Source: Paulinella micropora (lineage: Eukaryota; Cercozoa; Imbricatea; Euglyphida; Paulinellidae). From it: DNA of 64,000 nucleotides. Below the pieces are notes generated by a model. The model worked only from the letters and a program-made list of their open reading frames with translations, was not told the origin of the DNA and searched no databases. Location of the stretch: NCBI GenBank assembly GCA_019918135.1, contig WBZZ01001245.1:310001-374000 (forward strand), in the 5' to 3' direction. This document shows, in pieces, positions 11,104 to 21,240 of the stretch; position 1 is the first letter of the stretch, and the number at the start of each line of letters is the position of its first letter. Made by a program: the position numbers and the translations under genes.

Positions 11104-12262
11104 TGGTATTGATTTAGGTAAGGCCTGCGAACTAGACGATGCGGTCAAACTGGGTGATGGTATTGGTTTAGGCAAGGTCGGTGATGGTATTGATTTGGGC
11201 GGTGGTGATAAGGTTTGAAGTTGTGTAGGGTTTGCGATTATCTTTTCACTCGCGGAATAAGAATTGGTTATATTTTTAAGAATATTATCAATTTTGAGGG
11301 GTTCATCTTTTTCGTTAGATATTTGCGTCAATTCGTTATTTTTCCGTTCAACTTCAATATTTGAGGCTTTTGACAAGTCTTCATTATTTATCAATTTTGG
11401 ATAATATGTAGAACTTACTTTAGTAGCATATTCGTGCCAATCTCCGAAGAAATCTTTGTAATCTATTTCAGCCTTTTGTTTATTAATATTTGCTTTAATG
11501 ACAAAATCGCCATCATCATCAAAATAACCAACATCTGATAAATATTTATCATGCTTAACCATGAGCGCATCAACCATTGTTTTAACTTTTTGTATTTTTC
11601 TGGATCGTCATATGCACCATATGCCATTTCAAAAGGTGCAGTAATAGTATGTTTTCCTTGAATAGCATAGGCGAATATCGCATATTTTAAGTTTGATTTT
11701 AATTCCCTCCACACGCGATTCATATGGTTCCTGCTTGCACCACCCACCATCCGCCGTGTCACTGTTCCACCAAAAACAGATGGAAGTTTTGTGACCATAT
11801 ATTTGAGAACTTCTGTGGATGTTTTCCATTCTCGCATCATTAATGTTATTTCTTCCATCAATGATTTATCTTTGTTTAAAGGGTGTTGAATAGCCTTATT
11901 TAACTTAAGTGCTTCCCACACAAATCTTCCCATAGCTTTACCACTTATAACCATTTTGCTTACTATTGCGTGAGGAGCATTATGATCATTTCTTGCTTTA
12001 TCCACATTTGCCCCGTAAATTAAATCCACGAAATATCTGACTATCTCATCTGGCGACATATACATAAGATCATGTCTAACTGCTCCATAATCAATTCTAT
12101 TTACTGAAACGATTTAGTGCCCATTCTACCATTATAACTTAATGCGAAACGATCTCTCATATTCGTCCCTTTGCCGTTGAAATTGTAGCCCGGAAGGTGC
12201 CATTCTTCTTCTTTATACACCTCATACGGGTCAACATCGGCGATTTTTTTTTGCTTGGACAT
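11038..12262 (-). pseudogene. Phospholipase A2-domain protein (parvovirus VP1-like), frameshifted
   Basis: The minus-strand gene starts at 12262 (MSKQKKIADVDPYE). Its N-terminus has HLPGYNFNGKGTN, matching the calcium loop of the parvovirus-type PLA2. After a frame change near 12110 come RIDYGAVRHDLMY, containing the His-Asp catalytic pair, and a helical region. A second frame change near 11520 leads into a linker and a Pro/Ser-rich tail (PKSIPSP repeats). In parvoviruses this domain opens the endosomal membrane, and related domains occur in adintoviruses and polinton-like viruses. It was probably a virion protein for entry. Two frameshifts make this copy dead. Confidence 0.7.
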
Positions 12263-12282
12263 TTTATCTGCTGTAATATAGC

Positions 12283-12507
12283 ATGGAAAATAAAAAGGAA
12301 AAAAGCAAAGACGAAAAGCAACTGGAGGAACTAGAACGACTAGGGAAGGAAATTGACCAAATCCGCATCACTCAGAACTTAGTGAATAGAAATCCCAATA
12401 TTTTCAGAAAACCTGAAAATATACTTTATCGATTACCCCTATCAAATGAACAACGGGAAAAAATTTACAATAATATAATTAGAGAAGAAGGTAAAATCGG
12501 GAGTTAA
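12283..12507 (+). CDS. Small coiled-coil-like protein
   Basis: The 74-codon ORF has a charged N-terminal helix (EKQLEELERLGKEIDQIRI) and an unremarkable C-terminus. Its ATG is 20 bases from the divergent start of the PLA2 gene, so the two share a short promoter with an AATATAG motif. It appears intact. No family was recognised. Confidence 0.45.
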   Translation: MENKKEKSKDEKQLEELERLGKEIDQIRITQNLVNRNPNIFRKPENILYRLPLSNEQREKIYNNIIREEGKIGS

Positions 12508-12515
12508 AATATATA

Positions 12516-12767
12516 ATGTTATTAATATTGCTGTTCGCGTGCTCCGCTATTTCGCGGACTGCCTGCGACTTTTACTCGCGATACTCGGAAAAAAAGAACG
12601 AATCGTGTGCTTATTGTACAAAGCAAGGGGTAGAGATTGGTTTTAAGTGTGTTTTTATAAATAACGGAAATAATATGTGTCGTAGTTTTGATGAGGCTCT
12701 GCCTTTGATGTGTGCTGGTGATAAAAGATGGTATATGACACATATATATGAATGTAATTATATTTAA
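12516..12767 (+). CDS. Small secreted or membrane Cys-rich protein
   Basis: The 83-residue product starts with a hydrophobic signal-like segment (MLLILLFACSA) followed by a domain with about seven Cys (CAYCTKQG, CVFINNGNNMC, LPLMC). This suggests a secreted, disulfide-bonded protein. A decayed homologue exists in provirus copy 2 on the minus strand at about 63704-63905, which confirms that it is a real gene. Role unknown. Confidence 0.55.
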   Translation: MLLILLFACSAISRTACDFYSRYSEKKNESCAYCTKQGVEIGFKCVFINNGNNMCRSFDEALPLMCAGDKRWYMTHIYECNYI

Positions 12768-12997
12768 GTCAACCACTCCATCCAATGTTCAGAATGAGTA
12801 TTTTGTTCTGGTGAAGTTATACACAGCAAACAATATTTCTGTTTATTCAAATGAACACATATTTCATTATTAACATTCTTTTTTTTGCGACAGGAATCAC
12901 ATTCTTTGCACATTTTCCATTTTTTGCTTATAAAAAATATTGAGGGATAGAAGTTTTGACATGAATTACAATACTTCATTATTGTATATACAATCAT
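12764..12997 (-). CDS. Small zinc-finger-like protein
   Basis: The 77-residue product contains KYCNSCQNFYP, CKECDSCRKKK and KYCLLCITS, four CxxC-type pairs able to bind two zinc ions. The layout resembles small viral zinc-ribbon proteins. It is convergent with the secreted Cys-rich gene, overlapping it by four bases. It appears intact; function unknown. Confidence 0.5.
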   Translation of the reverse strand: MIVYTIMKYCNSCQNFYPSIFFISKKWKMCKECDSCRKKKNVNNEICVHLNKQKYCLLCITSPEQNTHSEHWMEWLT

Positions 12998-13007
12998 TTT
13001 ATTATTT

Positions 13008-13358
13008 TTAACTTATCTTTGGAGACGGCCAGATTATTCCTATTAAAAGTTTTAATACCCCGATGAACGTGTTGGAATTTGCGCAACTAAGTGTCGAATC
13101 GCTCAATCTGACAACACATAAAATGATTATACTACAAATCACAGTCATCTGAACTAAATATTTAATCAATCTTGCGTCTGTCCTTTCTTTGAAACAACAA
13201 CATCGCCATTCGTCGTTAATTTCGTGTTCGGCCTTTTTCTCTTGTTGTTTTAGTTCCGCAGAGATAACACGAGATTTTAATTCTGGTGTCACCTCGCCAT
13301 CCGCCATATCAATAATAGGAGGTGGTCTATGAAGTCTAGTTGTATTATTATTTGACAT
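13008..13358 (-). CDS. Small membrane protein with a conserved N-terminus
   Basis: The 116-residue product has a charged N-terminal half (residues 1-70) with a CCC cluster and one or two hydrophobic segments (about residues 72-90, and near the C-terminus). A homologue in provirus copy 2 (63369-63710) keeps RPPPI, ELKSRV and DARLIKYL/DSRLIKYL blocks, so the frame has been under selection. It lies directly downstream of the fibre gene, overlapping its end, which suggests co-expression with virion proteins. Possibly a membrane component of the particle. Confidence 0.6.
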   Translation of the reverse strand: MSNNNTTRLHRPPPIIDMADGEVTPELKSRVISAELKQQEKKAEHEINDEWRCCCFKERTDARLIKYLVQMTVICSIIILCVVRLSDSTLSCANSNTFIGVLKLLIGIIWPSPKIS

Positions 13359-16300
13359 TTGAAAAAACGACTACTCTGATTTCTGCTAGTTGCTTAGATA
13401 GATCTTCTATAATAATCATAAGATTTTTATTTTGTTTTTCCAAATTAATCACCTTTTCAGCCATGTGTTAAAAAGCACTTACTAATATTGGTATAAGTCT
13501 GTATATGTTATGCCTTCAAGGTAGCCATCTCCATCGTCTGCTTTTATTCCGCTTTCAGACACAAATTCCGGAAATATTTTTTTAACTTCATCCGCTATAA
13601 ATCCGTGGTTCTTTTTCTCTTACTTTTTTGTCCGTTTTCCAATAATACGAACAGCAGTTTATTTTTGATAATTTCTCGCAACAATCACCGCAGTCTAATG
13701 TTTTAATATCTGATTGTAATCGCCTGTCCGATGAGTTTGTCCAAGCACCATTAAGTGGAACATAATTATAAGCACCAGAAGGCTCACCTGTTGAGTTTGA
13801 AGTAGTCCAAGCATATTAGCTGAACCAATTACCTCATAATTCGTATATCCTCCCGATTTAAAAAATATTTGTGGGTCGTAACTATATGGACTTGCTCTTT
13901 TTCGTAATGTTAAAGAACCGCTGGATGTTGTTGGGACGCTTACCTCTCCTGATGTATTAATACCTATTGCCTCAGCCAAAGTTACAGTTCCTCCCGCTGC
14001 GACACCTGTAGCATATAAAAAACTGAGTTTGTTGCTTATCTTGTTTATTTGAAAGTTGGAGTTCAGGTTGCTTGATTTCCAGTTTGAACCATCCCAATAG
14101 CAATCAAAACTTAAAGCAATATTGTCTTGAGCAAAGTTTAATTGTTGAAATACGGGATAAGCGGATAAATGAACAAATGCTTGAATGTGCGGACCATTCA
14201 TATTACCACTTGTTCCATACAATTCTAATCCACCTGTCGCACCTGTGCCTTTTGAATTCCTACCTATGATTATTGGCTTACCTAATGCTGTTGTTGTATT
14301 ATCACTTGTCGTTAATGTTGTTGTTGATATTCCCGCATTCGTCGTTATCGCCCCACTCGCTGTAATCGCCTTTGTTGTTAATAAACCTGATGTGTCAAGT
14401 TCCAGAGCGTGATTCCAGTCCCAGCACTTTTCCCGCTATCATACAAAAATCTAAGTTTATTATTCCATTTACTACTTAGAAAATTAGAGCTCGCATAACT
14501 TGATTTCCATCCGCCAGCATCTAAATACGCATCAAAGGTCATATTTATGTTATTATGACCTAAACTAGTTAGTTGAAAAGTAGGATAAATATCTTCCATT
14601 GTATTAGCTTGCAAATGTGCTCCGGTTGTATTGTTACTAAATGTCCCATACAATTCTAAGCCTCCTGTTGTTCCTATTCCTTTTGTTGTATTGCCTATGA
14701 TTATCGGTTTGCTTAGTGCTGTTGTTATTTTATCACTCGTTTTTAATGTTGTTGTAGTTATGCCAGCAGTTGAAGTGATTGATGTTCCCGTTATTGTTCC
14801 AGCACTTGTTATGTTGTTTGAGTTCATATCTAAGTCCCCATAAAACCGCATACCACCAGCATTGTTAAAACGGACAATGTCAGATGAAGCACTTTCATTA
14901 TCCAAAAGTTTTGAAATATAAAGACCTGCTCCTTTTACATCAAATGCTACATTCGTGAATACATAACCTCTTTGGTTCGCGGTTCCACTTGTAGCAGTAT
15001 TTAGAGTAAATAAGAAATATTGATAATCACCTGATGTCTGTGAAAAGAATATATCTCCTCCATTTTGGTTTAATATCCTTGCCCCATTATATGTTATATT
15101 TCCACCATTAATGATAACTTGATTATTAAAATCAGCTGTTTGTGTTAAAGTTAGATATTTTATCGTAGTGCTCGCCCCATTAAATGTTTTAATTCCTGTT
15201 ATGGTTTGGTCTGTTGTTAGTTTTACACAATTGTCATCCAGATATTGCCTATTTACCGCTTCATTCGCATTTTGTGGTGCTCCTATATTAACAATCCTAC
15301 TGCTATTACAATCTAAACCAGTAGCATTAAACCACGAAACAATCCTGTTTCCTGTTATTTCAACACCACTGCTATATGTCCTAATTCCTGCTATGGTTTG
15401 GTTTCCTGTTAGTTTCACATTTTGTAGGTCTAATGTATCTACATAACTTTTGTTTGCCCCGTCCGTTGCTTATGTATGAGTTGCTAAGTTTGTAATTTTG
15501 TTGTTGTTTAAACTTAATGTTGTGCCAGATGCGGTCGCGATTGCATTATTACCTGAATATAACTCTACATACGAACCGGTTATTTGTATCGGATACCAAG
15601 TCGCTGTTGCTGTTTTCTGTGCTGCAATCATTCCTATTTTTGTATCAAAGGCAATGCCAATACCATCAAAAGAAGTAGGATTGGATGAACCACTTACTTC
15701 TATTGTTGATGTAAATTTTTTATTTCCTGCTATGGTTTGGTCTCCTGTTAGTTTAACCACGGAACTATCAAGACCAGAAACATCCACACCATCAACCAAA
15801 TTAACATTTGTTATGCTTTGGCTTTTCATATCAATGCCCGCAATCGCATTTATTATGTTGCTAAATGTTTTAGTTCCTGCTATGGTTTGGTCTGTTGTTA
15901 GTTTAACCACCGAAGTATCAAGAGCGGAAACATCAATGCCATCCACAAGATTTACACTTGTTATGCTTTGCCCTCCCATATTTAATCCCGCATTTGCCGT
16001 TATTAATCCACTTGCTGTTATTGCTTTCGTGGTTAATAAACCTGCTGTGTCAATTTCTATGGCTGTAGCCCAGAAAATGGGGTCTCCAACAACATTCCCA
16101 CTACCATATAAAAATTTAAATTTGTCATTAGATTTATGAATCATAAAGTTTGAAGTAGCATAACTTGATTCCCATCCAACAGAACCCATGTAAGCATCAA
16201 AAGCTAAACTTATAGTATCGTGTTGTAAATTGACTAATGAAAAAGTAGGATAATTGTCTTGTGATGTAATTGCTTGCATATGCGCACCACCAGTGAAATC

Positions 16301-16975
16301 ACCATAATTACCATACATTTCTAAGCCACCAGTCGCACTAATTCCTTTTGTTGATCTGCCTATGATTATTGGTTTACCATACCATGTTGATATTTTGTCA
16401 ATAAATGTTTTAGACCCTGCTATGGTTTGGTCTCCTATTAATTTAACCACCGAGCCATCAAGAACAGAAATATCAATGCCATCCATAAGATTTACATTTG
16501 TTATGCTTTGCCCTCCCATATTTAATGTTCCCGTCATACTGAAAATTCCATCTAATCTTAGAAAGGGTGATGTCGTATTTCTCCATTGCCCTGTGCTATA
16601 AATAAGCAATTGATTGCTGTTGGGTGTGCCTGTTATTGTTACATCCGTTAATTTATCTAATTCAAAGTCGCTTATATAACTTGAAAATAATGTAGCAAAT
16701 GAAGTATTGCCCAACCCATCTGTTTTTAATACTTGATTAGCCGTGCCGTCCGCTAATGGTAAATCGTATTCGACATTAATTGACACGTATCCTGTATCAG
16801 ATATCAACAAAGAAGAATTATTATTTCGCGATGATATTGTTATGTCCTCTGTCTTTGCTTGTATTGAGTTTGCTTCAATATGATCGCCATATAATACTCC
16901 ATCAATTTCTAAATCCTCATCTACTATGACAAAGCCGTAAAAGTGATATGTCCACGGATTGCCTAAATGGTTCAT
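13348..16975 (-). pseudogene. Trimeric fibre protein with S74-type chaperone end, broken
   Basis: The gene starts at 16975 (MNHLGNPWTYHFYG). It encodes many repeats of KLTGDQTIAGTKTF type, as in phage tail fibres, and three modules of about 120 residues beginning KPIIIG-x-x-x-KG and GGLE-x-YG. The end (13350-13720) has DRRLQSDIKTLDCG-like sequence of the intramolecular chaperone (peptidase S74) domain and a C-terminal coiled coil. Frames 16975-15470, 15418-14378 and 14222-13695 are separated by stops and shifts. Comparison with copy 2 shows a TTA to TAA stop near 15470 and a CAA to TAA stop in the last segment. This would be the receptor-binding spike. Confidence 0.8.
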
Positions 16976-17022
16976 AATTTAATAGAATTATTTTATATTG
17001 TAGTATATATATTTAAAAAAAT

Positions 17023-17662
17023 ATGAATATATTTGGCCGATCACAAGAACAGCAGTCAATAGATGCAAAAACTATTGAAGTCACTGCTACTCCAACACTG
17101 ACACAAGTTATTCAAAATGTGTATAACTCTACAGCACTTAAATCCCCAATGACTGGCACATCATTTACAACTCTTGACACATCGGGAGTTGGTAGCAAAA
17201 CAATATCCAACAGTTTGTCAGTATATAATTGTCTCTTTTTCTGGTTGTTTAACTATGGCTGCAAATCCAGTAGGAAATGGTTCCTTTCAATTTCAATTCT
17301 ATTTTGATGATGGCACATATGCTTATAGTCTTGATACAGAGATAACCGATTATTTTCTTGCTTTCACTAATGAACAATATAGTTGCAAATGGATTGTCCA
17401 AAAAACAACCACAACACAAGTTCTTTTAGCATGGACTATTACGGCTCCTAGTAATGATATAAGCGGAGAGATAGTTAAAAAAACGGGTCGTATTGAAACT
17501 TATCCAACTAATAGAGTTTCTGTAACCTGTGCAGAAGGCGCGAACATTTCATTGAATGTTTATTATAAATCAAGAAACTCCGACAAGCCTGTTTCATTCA
17601 ACCCATCATATTTTAGTATTCATGTTATGAAAGATATAGCACTAACCGCAGATTACATATGA
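17023..17662 (+). pseudogene. Putative virion protein, frameshifted
   Basis: The first frame starts MNIFGRSQEQQSIDAKTIEV and shifts near 17230 into a second frame that runs to 17662, giving about 210 residues rich in beta-prone sequence (FQFQFYFDDGTYAYSLDTE). The N-terminus resembles that of the minus-strand gene at 24439-25662 (MNLFGQS), suggesting a common capsid-attachment peptide. It is divergent from the fibre gene, with a 47-base AT-rich gap. I propose a structural protein; the family is unknown. Confidence 0.5.
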
Positions 17663-17886
17663 AACCTGTCATACATATCCTTCAGGGGTGTTAGTTTGCC
17701 CTCGTGTTGAGATAAAACATCTCTAAAATATGTCTTATAATCTACCTTGCCATATTTAAGAATAGGGCGTTGCTCTGGTGGTATGTGTGCGTATCTACTC
17801 TCGTGCCATTTCTTCACCTCCTGCATTATGGTGCGGTCTTCCACTTTCATATACAAGAAATTAAACGGGTCTTTTGATACTTTCAA
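17653..17886 (-). CDS. Hypothetical small protein
   Basis: The 77-codon ORF (MKVSKDPFNFLYMKVEDR) is charged, with no motif recognised. It is convergent with the preceding gene, overlapping by ten bases. A truncated remnant of a larger gene is possible, because neighbouring genes are broken. Confidence 0.35.
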   Translation of the reverse strand: MKVSKDPFNFLYMKVEDRTIMQEVKKWHESRYAHIPPEQRPILKYGKVDYKTYFRDVLSQHEGKLTPLKDMYDRFHM

Positions 17887-18011
17887 ATGTGCCGGTATTA
17901 TTTCATAGCAACTATATCCGTTCTCGGGCGAGTTTAACCGTGTCGTCTAGTCCATCGGAAACAATAAAAAACGAAAATAATAATATTAATATTAATATAA
18001 CCTCAGAAAAA

Positions 18012-18173
18012 ATGACTACGCCAGCCGAAATAAAATATGACCAACGAGCGCGGAAGCACATGGTGAATTCCATTGACTCATTACTCGGAGATTTTGATGA
18101 ACAAACTGCTCAGAAAATAAAAGAGCAATACATTCAAAGCATCAATGCTGCCTCAACCAAAGCAAAAAATTAA
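18012..18173 (+). CDS. Short hypothetical protein
   Basis: From the ATG at 18012 the product is 53 residues (MTTPAEIKYDQRARKHMV), helical and charged. The AT-rich leader (AATATTAATATTAATATAACC) looks like the promoter-proximal sequence of other genes of this virus. Its 3' end overlaps the start of the next frame at 18145. Confidence 0.35.
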   Translation: MTTPAEIKYDQRARKHMVNSIDSLLGDFDEQTAQKIKEQYIQSINAASTKAKN

Positions 18174-18567
18174 TCCTGCTGTATGGAAAGGGAAAAGTAT
18201 TAAGGATATTGAATCGCATGCAACTAGATCTGCGGGAGTGAAATTACAACAATTAAATGCTTACAGAGACACACTACTTTTTGGAATTAGAGATAAACAT
18301 AAATCTTAACTTACAAAAGAGCAAAAAATGCAGAGGGTTGCATCAATCGCTAATCCAAAAAAGAGAACACGAGTAAGAAAATCCGTTACAGAGTTAAAAG
18401 CGGAGTATGATAAATACAAAAGTGAAATAAAAGACGAAAAAGAAATTGGTAAAGTTAAAGAACTATACAAAAAGGCGGTACAAGCTTACACAGCCAACAA
18501 TATGAAAGAAGGAGATACTTTATTTGAAGAAATGAAAAAGACTGCACTACCATTGGTGAAAAAATAG
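18145..18567 (+). pseudogene. Hypothetical basic protein with an in-frame TAA
   Basis: Reading from the ATG at 18145 gives MLPQPKQKINPAVWKGKSIKDI and a helical segment, an in-frame TAA at 18307-18309, then the same frame continues to 18567 (KMQRVASIANPKKRTRVRKS). The uninterrupted product would be about 140 residues with a basic middle and a helical end. The stop is probably a point mutation, perhaps from CAA. Role unknown. Confidence 0.45.
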
Positions 18568-18569
18568 AA

Positions 18570-19394
18570 ATGCCACCGCCTCAAGATGATAATACAGCAC
18601 CACCTCAAGATGATAGTGAAGCATCCGCAATACCTCAAGATGATAGTAAAGCACTTGTACCTGTACCAGACCCCGCAGAAGAACCGCCCGCGGATGAGAA
18701 AGCACCCGCAGATGAGGTAGTTCAAACGGGAGTGTATAAAAGCGGAACTAAGGCAGGATTACCATTTTATGAGAAAAAAACCATAGTTGATGATGCTACA
18801 TTGAAAGAGTACAAAGAAAATCCAGACCCCGACCCTTCCACAACACCCAATCAGGCACTGGTTGATTCCATGCGATCCATTGACGATTTTGTTGATAAAC
18901 TCATGGGAAAATCGCCCGCAGAACAAAAGAAGGAACTCTCAAATCTGTTTCGCTTCATTACACCATCTGATCAGAATGGGGGGATCGGCACTAATAAAAC
19001 CAACATACTGCTTAAAGGAAACAAGGAACGGGAGGATCGTGTGCTAGATGCGCCAATGTATGAACTTTATGACAATACTCAATTCGGCAACACTAGCAAC
19101 AATATGATTATGAACCGCTATAACAGGGCAGTTATGAATAAACGAGCATCTGACAGAGTCCGTATGCCGTCCGTTAGATCCCGGTTGGTTAAAAACTTCA
19201 AAGCGGAAATTCCACCACAAATACAAACAAGGGCAGAAAAGAAAGATTTTAAACCGCTAATTAACCCGCCCTCTGACTATTCTTGTGGAAGCCCGTATTC
19301 TCCATTCTTCCACAATTACGCCCATCATCCTATGCCGTGGGGTGTTGAATATCATAATTACAGACATAATCAAAACTATTTTATTAATGCTTAA
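18570..19394 (+). CDS. Hypothetical acidic-Pro-rich protein before the ATPase
   Basis: The product is 274 residues: a Pro/Asp/Glu-rich disordered N-terminus with PQDD repeats (about 1-55), a middle domain (about 55-150), and a basic, Asn/Tyr-rich end (NYRHNQNYFINA). It starts two bases after the previous stop and ends ten bases before the ATPase gene. That position in the morphogenesis cluster suggests an assembly or virion protein. It is one of the longest intact genes of the provirus. Confidence 0.5.
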   Translation: MPPPQDDNTAPPQDDSEASAIPQDDSKALVPVPDPAEEPPADEKAPADEVVQTGVYKSGTKAGLPFYEKKTIVDDATLKEYKENPDPDPSTTPNQALVDSMRSIDDFVDKLMGKSPAEQKKELSNLFRFITPSDQNGGIGTNKTNILLKGNKEREDRVLDAPMYELYDNTQFGNTSNNMIMNRYNRAVMNKRASDRVRMPSVRSRLVKNFKAEIPPQIQTRAEKKDFKPLINPPSDYSCGSPYSPFFHNYAHHPMPWGVEYHNYRHNQNYFINA

Positions 19395-19403
19395 ATATAA
19401 CAA

Positions 19404-20271
19404 ATGAAGCGCGGACTTAGACCGAATAGATTACCAAGAAAAACACTTTTACGAACGGCATTAGAAGGAAGCGAAATTGAACAATTACATGAACATGAGT
19501 TTCAAGTCAGCCGACCGGTTATAACTGAATTACCAAAAGAAGAACAGAAGTTCAAAAAGGGGCTGAAAATTGAAGCAATTGAATCCAAACGTGATAGTGT
19601 TAAAGAGAAGCCGATACAAAAAGGTAATATTCTTCCCGGAATGGGATAATTATTTATTATATGCGGTGCAACTGGGAGTGGGAAGTCAGTTATGGTTGCT
19701 AATCTGTTAGGCAATAAGCACATGCTTAAGGGTTGGTGGGACGACATTTATATGTTTTGATTTTCTCCTTCTAAGATGCTCACGGACATTTTGAAACTGA
19801 AAGACGATCATATCATAAGAGAAGATAGTCCAGAATTATTACGAAAAATCTTGGACGAACAAAAAAGCAAGATAGAAGCGAAGGTATGAAAAAGCACCAA
19901 AGATATTAATAATATGTGATGATGTTGCTCAATCTCGTAAATTTCTTAAACACGAAGTTTTACAAATAGCATTCGTCTCAACACACGCGAAGGTATCCGT
20001 TTGGTTTACTACTCAATCATATATGCAAATCCCGCGAAATGTAAGAATTAATGCGCATTATATTGCTATATTTTCGGGTGTGAAGCGATCAGAGATTGAA
20101 CGAATAAAGACGGAACACGAAAGCCAGTATTTAAACGATAAGGAAATGGATCAATTGATTAGACACGCAACAGCAGACCCTTATTCATTTTTATTTATTA
20201 ATAATAGAGTCGCCGATAAACGACAAGTATTTAGAAAAAATTTTGACACTATTTTACACTTAAAAAAATAA
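19404..20271 (+). pseudogene. A32-like (FtsK/HerA) genome-packaging ATPase, broken
   Basis: The frame starts MKRGLRPNRLPRKTLL. After an in-frame TAA at 19647-19649 it continues directly with LFIICGATGSGKSVMVANL, the Walker A of viral packaging ATPases. An in-frame TGA (19758-19760) and a frameshift near 19888 follow, then KILIICDDVAQSRKF (Walker B) and VWFTTQSYMQIPRNVRINA, the usual sensor region, ending at 20271. The enzyme pumps DNA into capsids in polinton-like viruses and NCLDVs. The two stops and one shift make this copy inactive. Confidence 0.85.
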
Positions 20272-20287
20272 TATTATTTATATAGCA

Positions 20288-20767
20288 ATGAGTAAGTTAT
20301 TTACTACACCATACATGCAGGCGATCTCTATTTATCGTCAGCAGAATGGAATTAATGGAATGTTTACCCCAAAGAAAGGCTCACCTGAATATATATCTAT
20401 AATTCAAATCAGTGACAAAATTAAATCTGGAGAAATTCCAGCTCAACTTAAACCAAGAGCACCACGAAAAAAGAAAATACAAGCCCCGGCCGATGTCTCG
20501 CCGATAGAAACTGCCTCATCTAAATCTGCCGACCTTTCGTTAAACAGAAAAACACCCGATTTACAGCCAAATCCAGTATCAAATACGGCACCACCTCCAA
20601 ATGCCTTACCCATAGAAACAACTCCCGCAGCACCACCAGTGGAAACACACTCAGAAGGACTAACAGAAGCGGAGTTTGAAGAACTTGATAAACGAACATT
20701 AAATTCTGAAACTTACAAAGACCTTATGCATTTAATTAATTTTATGAAGAAGAACAAAATCGGATAA
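20288..20767 (+). CDS. Hypothetical basic and Pro-rich protein
   Basis: The 159-residue product has a short N-terminal segment (MSKLFTTPYMQAISIYRQQN), a basic patch (PRAPRKKKIQ), a long Pro/Ala/Thr-rich disordered region, and a C-terminal helix. The start context is TATATAGCAATG, shared with the minor capsid gene, suggesting the same expression class. It lies in the morphogenesis cluster; family not recognised. Confidence 0.45.
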   Translation: MSKLFTTPYMQAISIYRQQNGINGMFTPKKGSPEYISIIQISDKIKSGEIPAQLKPRAPRKKKIQAPADVSPIETASSKSADLSLNRKTPDLQPNPVSNTAPPPNALPIETTPAAPPVETHSEGLTEAEFEELDKRTLNSETYKDLMHLINFMKKNKIG

Positions 20768-20777
20768 ATAATATATA

Positions 20778-21179
20778 ATGATTAAAAACACACGTGCCGC
20801 CAATAAATTGTCCAACGAGTTTATTAATAAACTCAATGAAGCAAACAGGGCGGTGAGTGATGCCATGTCATTGAACCATTTTGAACTATGGTCTAGTAGG
20901 GGTGCCCCTCTTGTAAATCAAGACCTTACGGAATATTCAAATTTGTATCCAGTTGATATATAATTTACAAAATTTCTTACCAGATATTAGCGATAAGGGA
21001 CATCGGACGTTGTTGATTTGGACACTGCCGTGTCTAGTTTGAAATTTTTACAAAAAGCCGTGAAGAATGCTACATCTAGGGAGTATCAACTTGACAGCGG
21101 AAAAGCCACAGATACTTCTTTAAGTTCAATACGAGAAGATGTAAGACAAATAAAAAATACATTTGTGTCAGATGAATAA
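20778..21179 (+). pseudogene. Hypothetical protein, twice frameshifted
   Basis: The frame begins MIKNTRAANKLSNEFINK and stops at about 20963. Reading on in other frames gives NLQNFLPDISDKG and then DVVDLDTAVSSLKFLQKAVKNA to a stop at 21177-21179, for a protein of about 130 helical residues. It lies directly upstream of the major capsid gene. Role unknown. Confidence 0.4.
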
Positions 21180-21240
21180 AATGATTAATTTTTGAAAATA
21201 AATATTTTTTAATAATAATATAAGCGAGCGTATTTTTACA

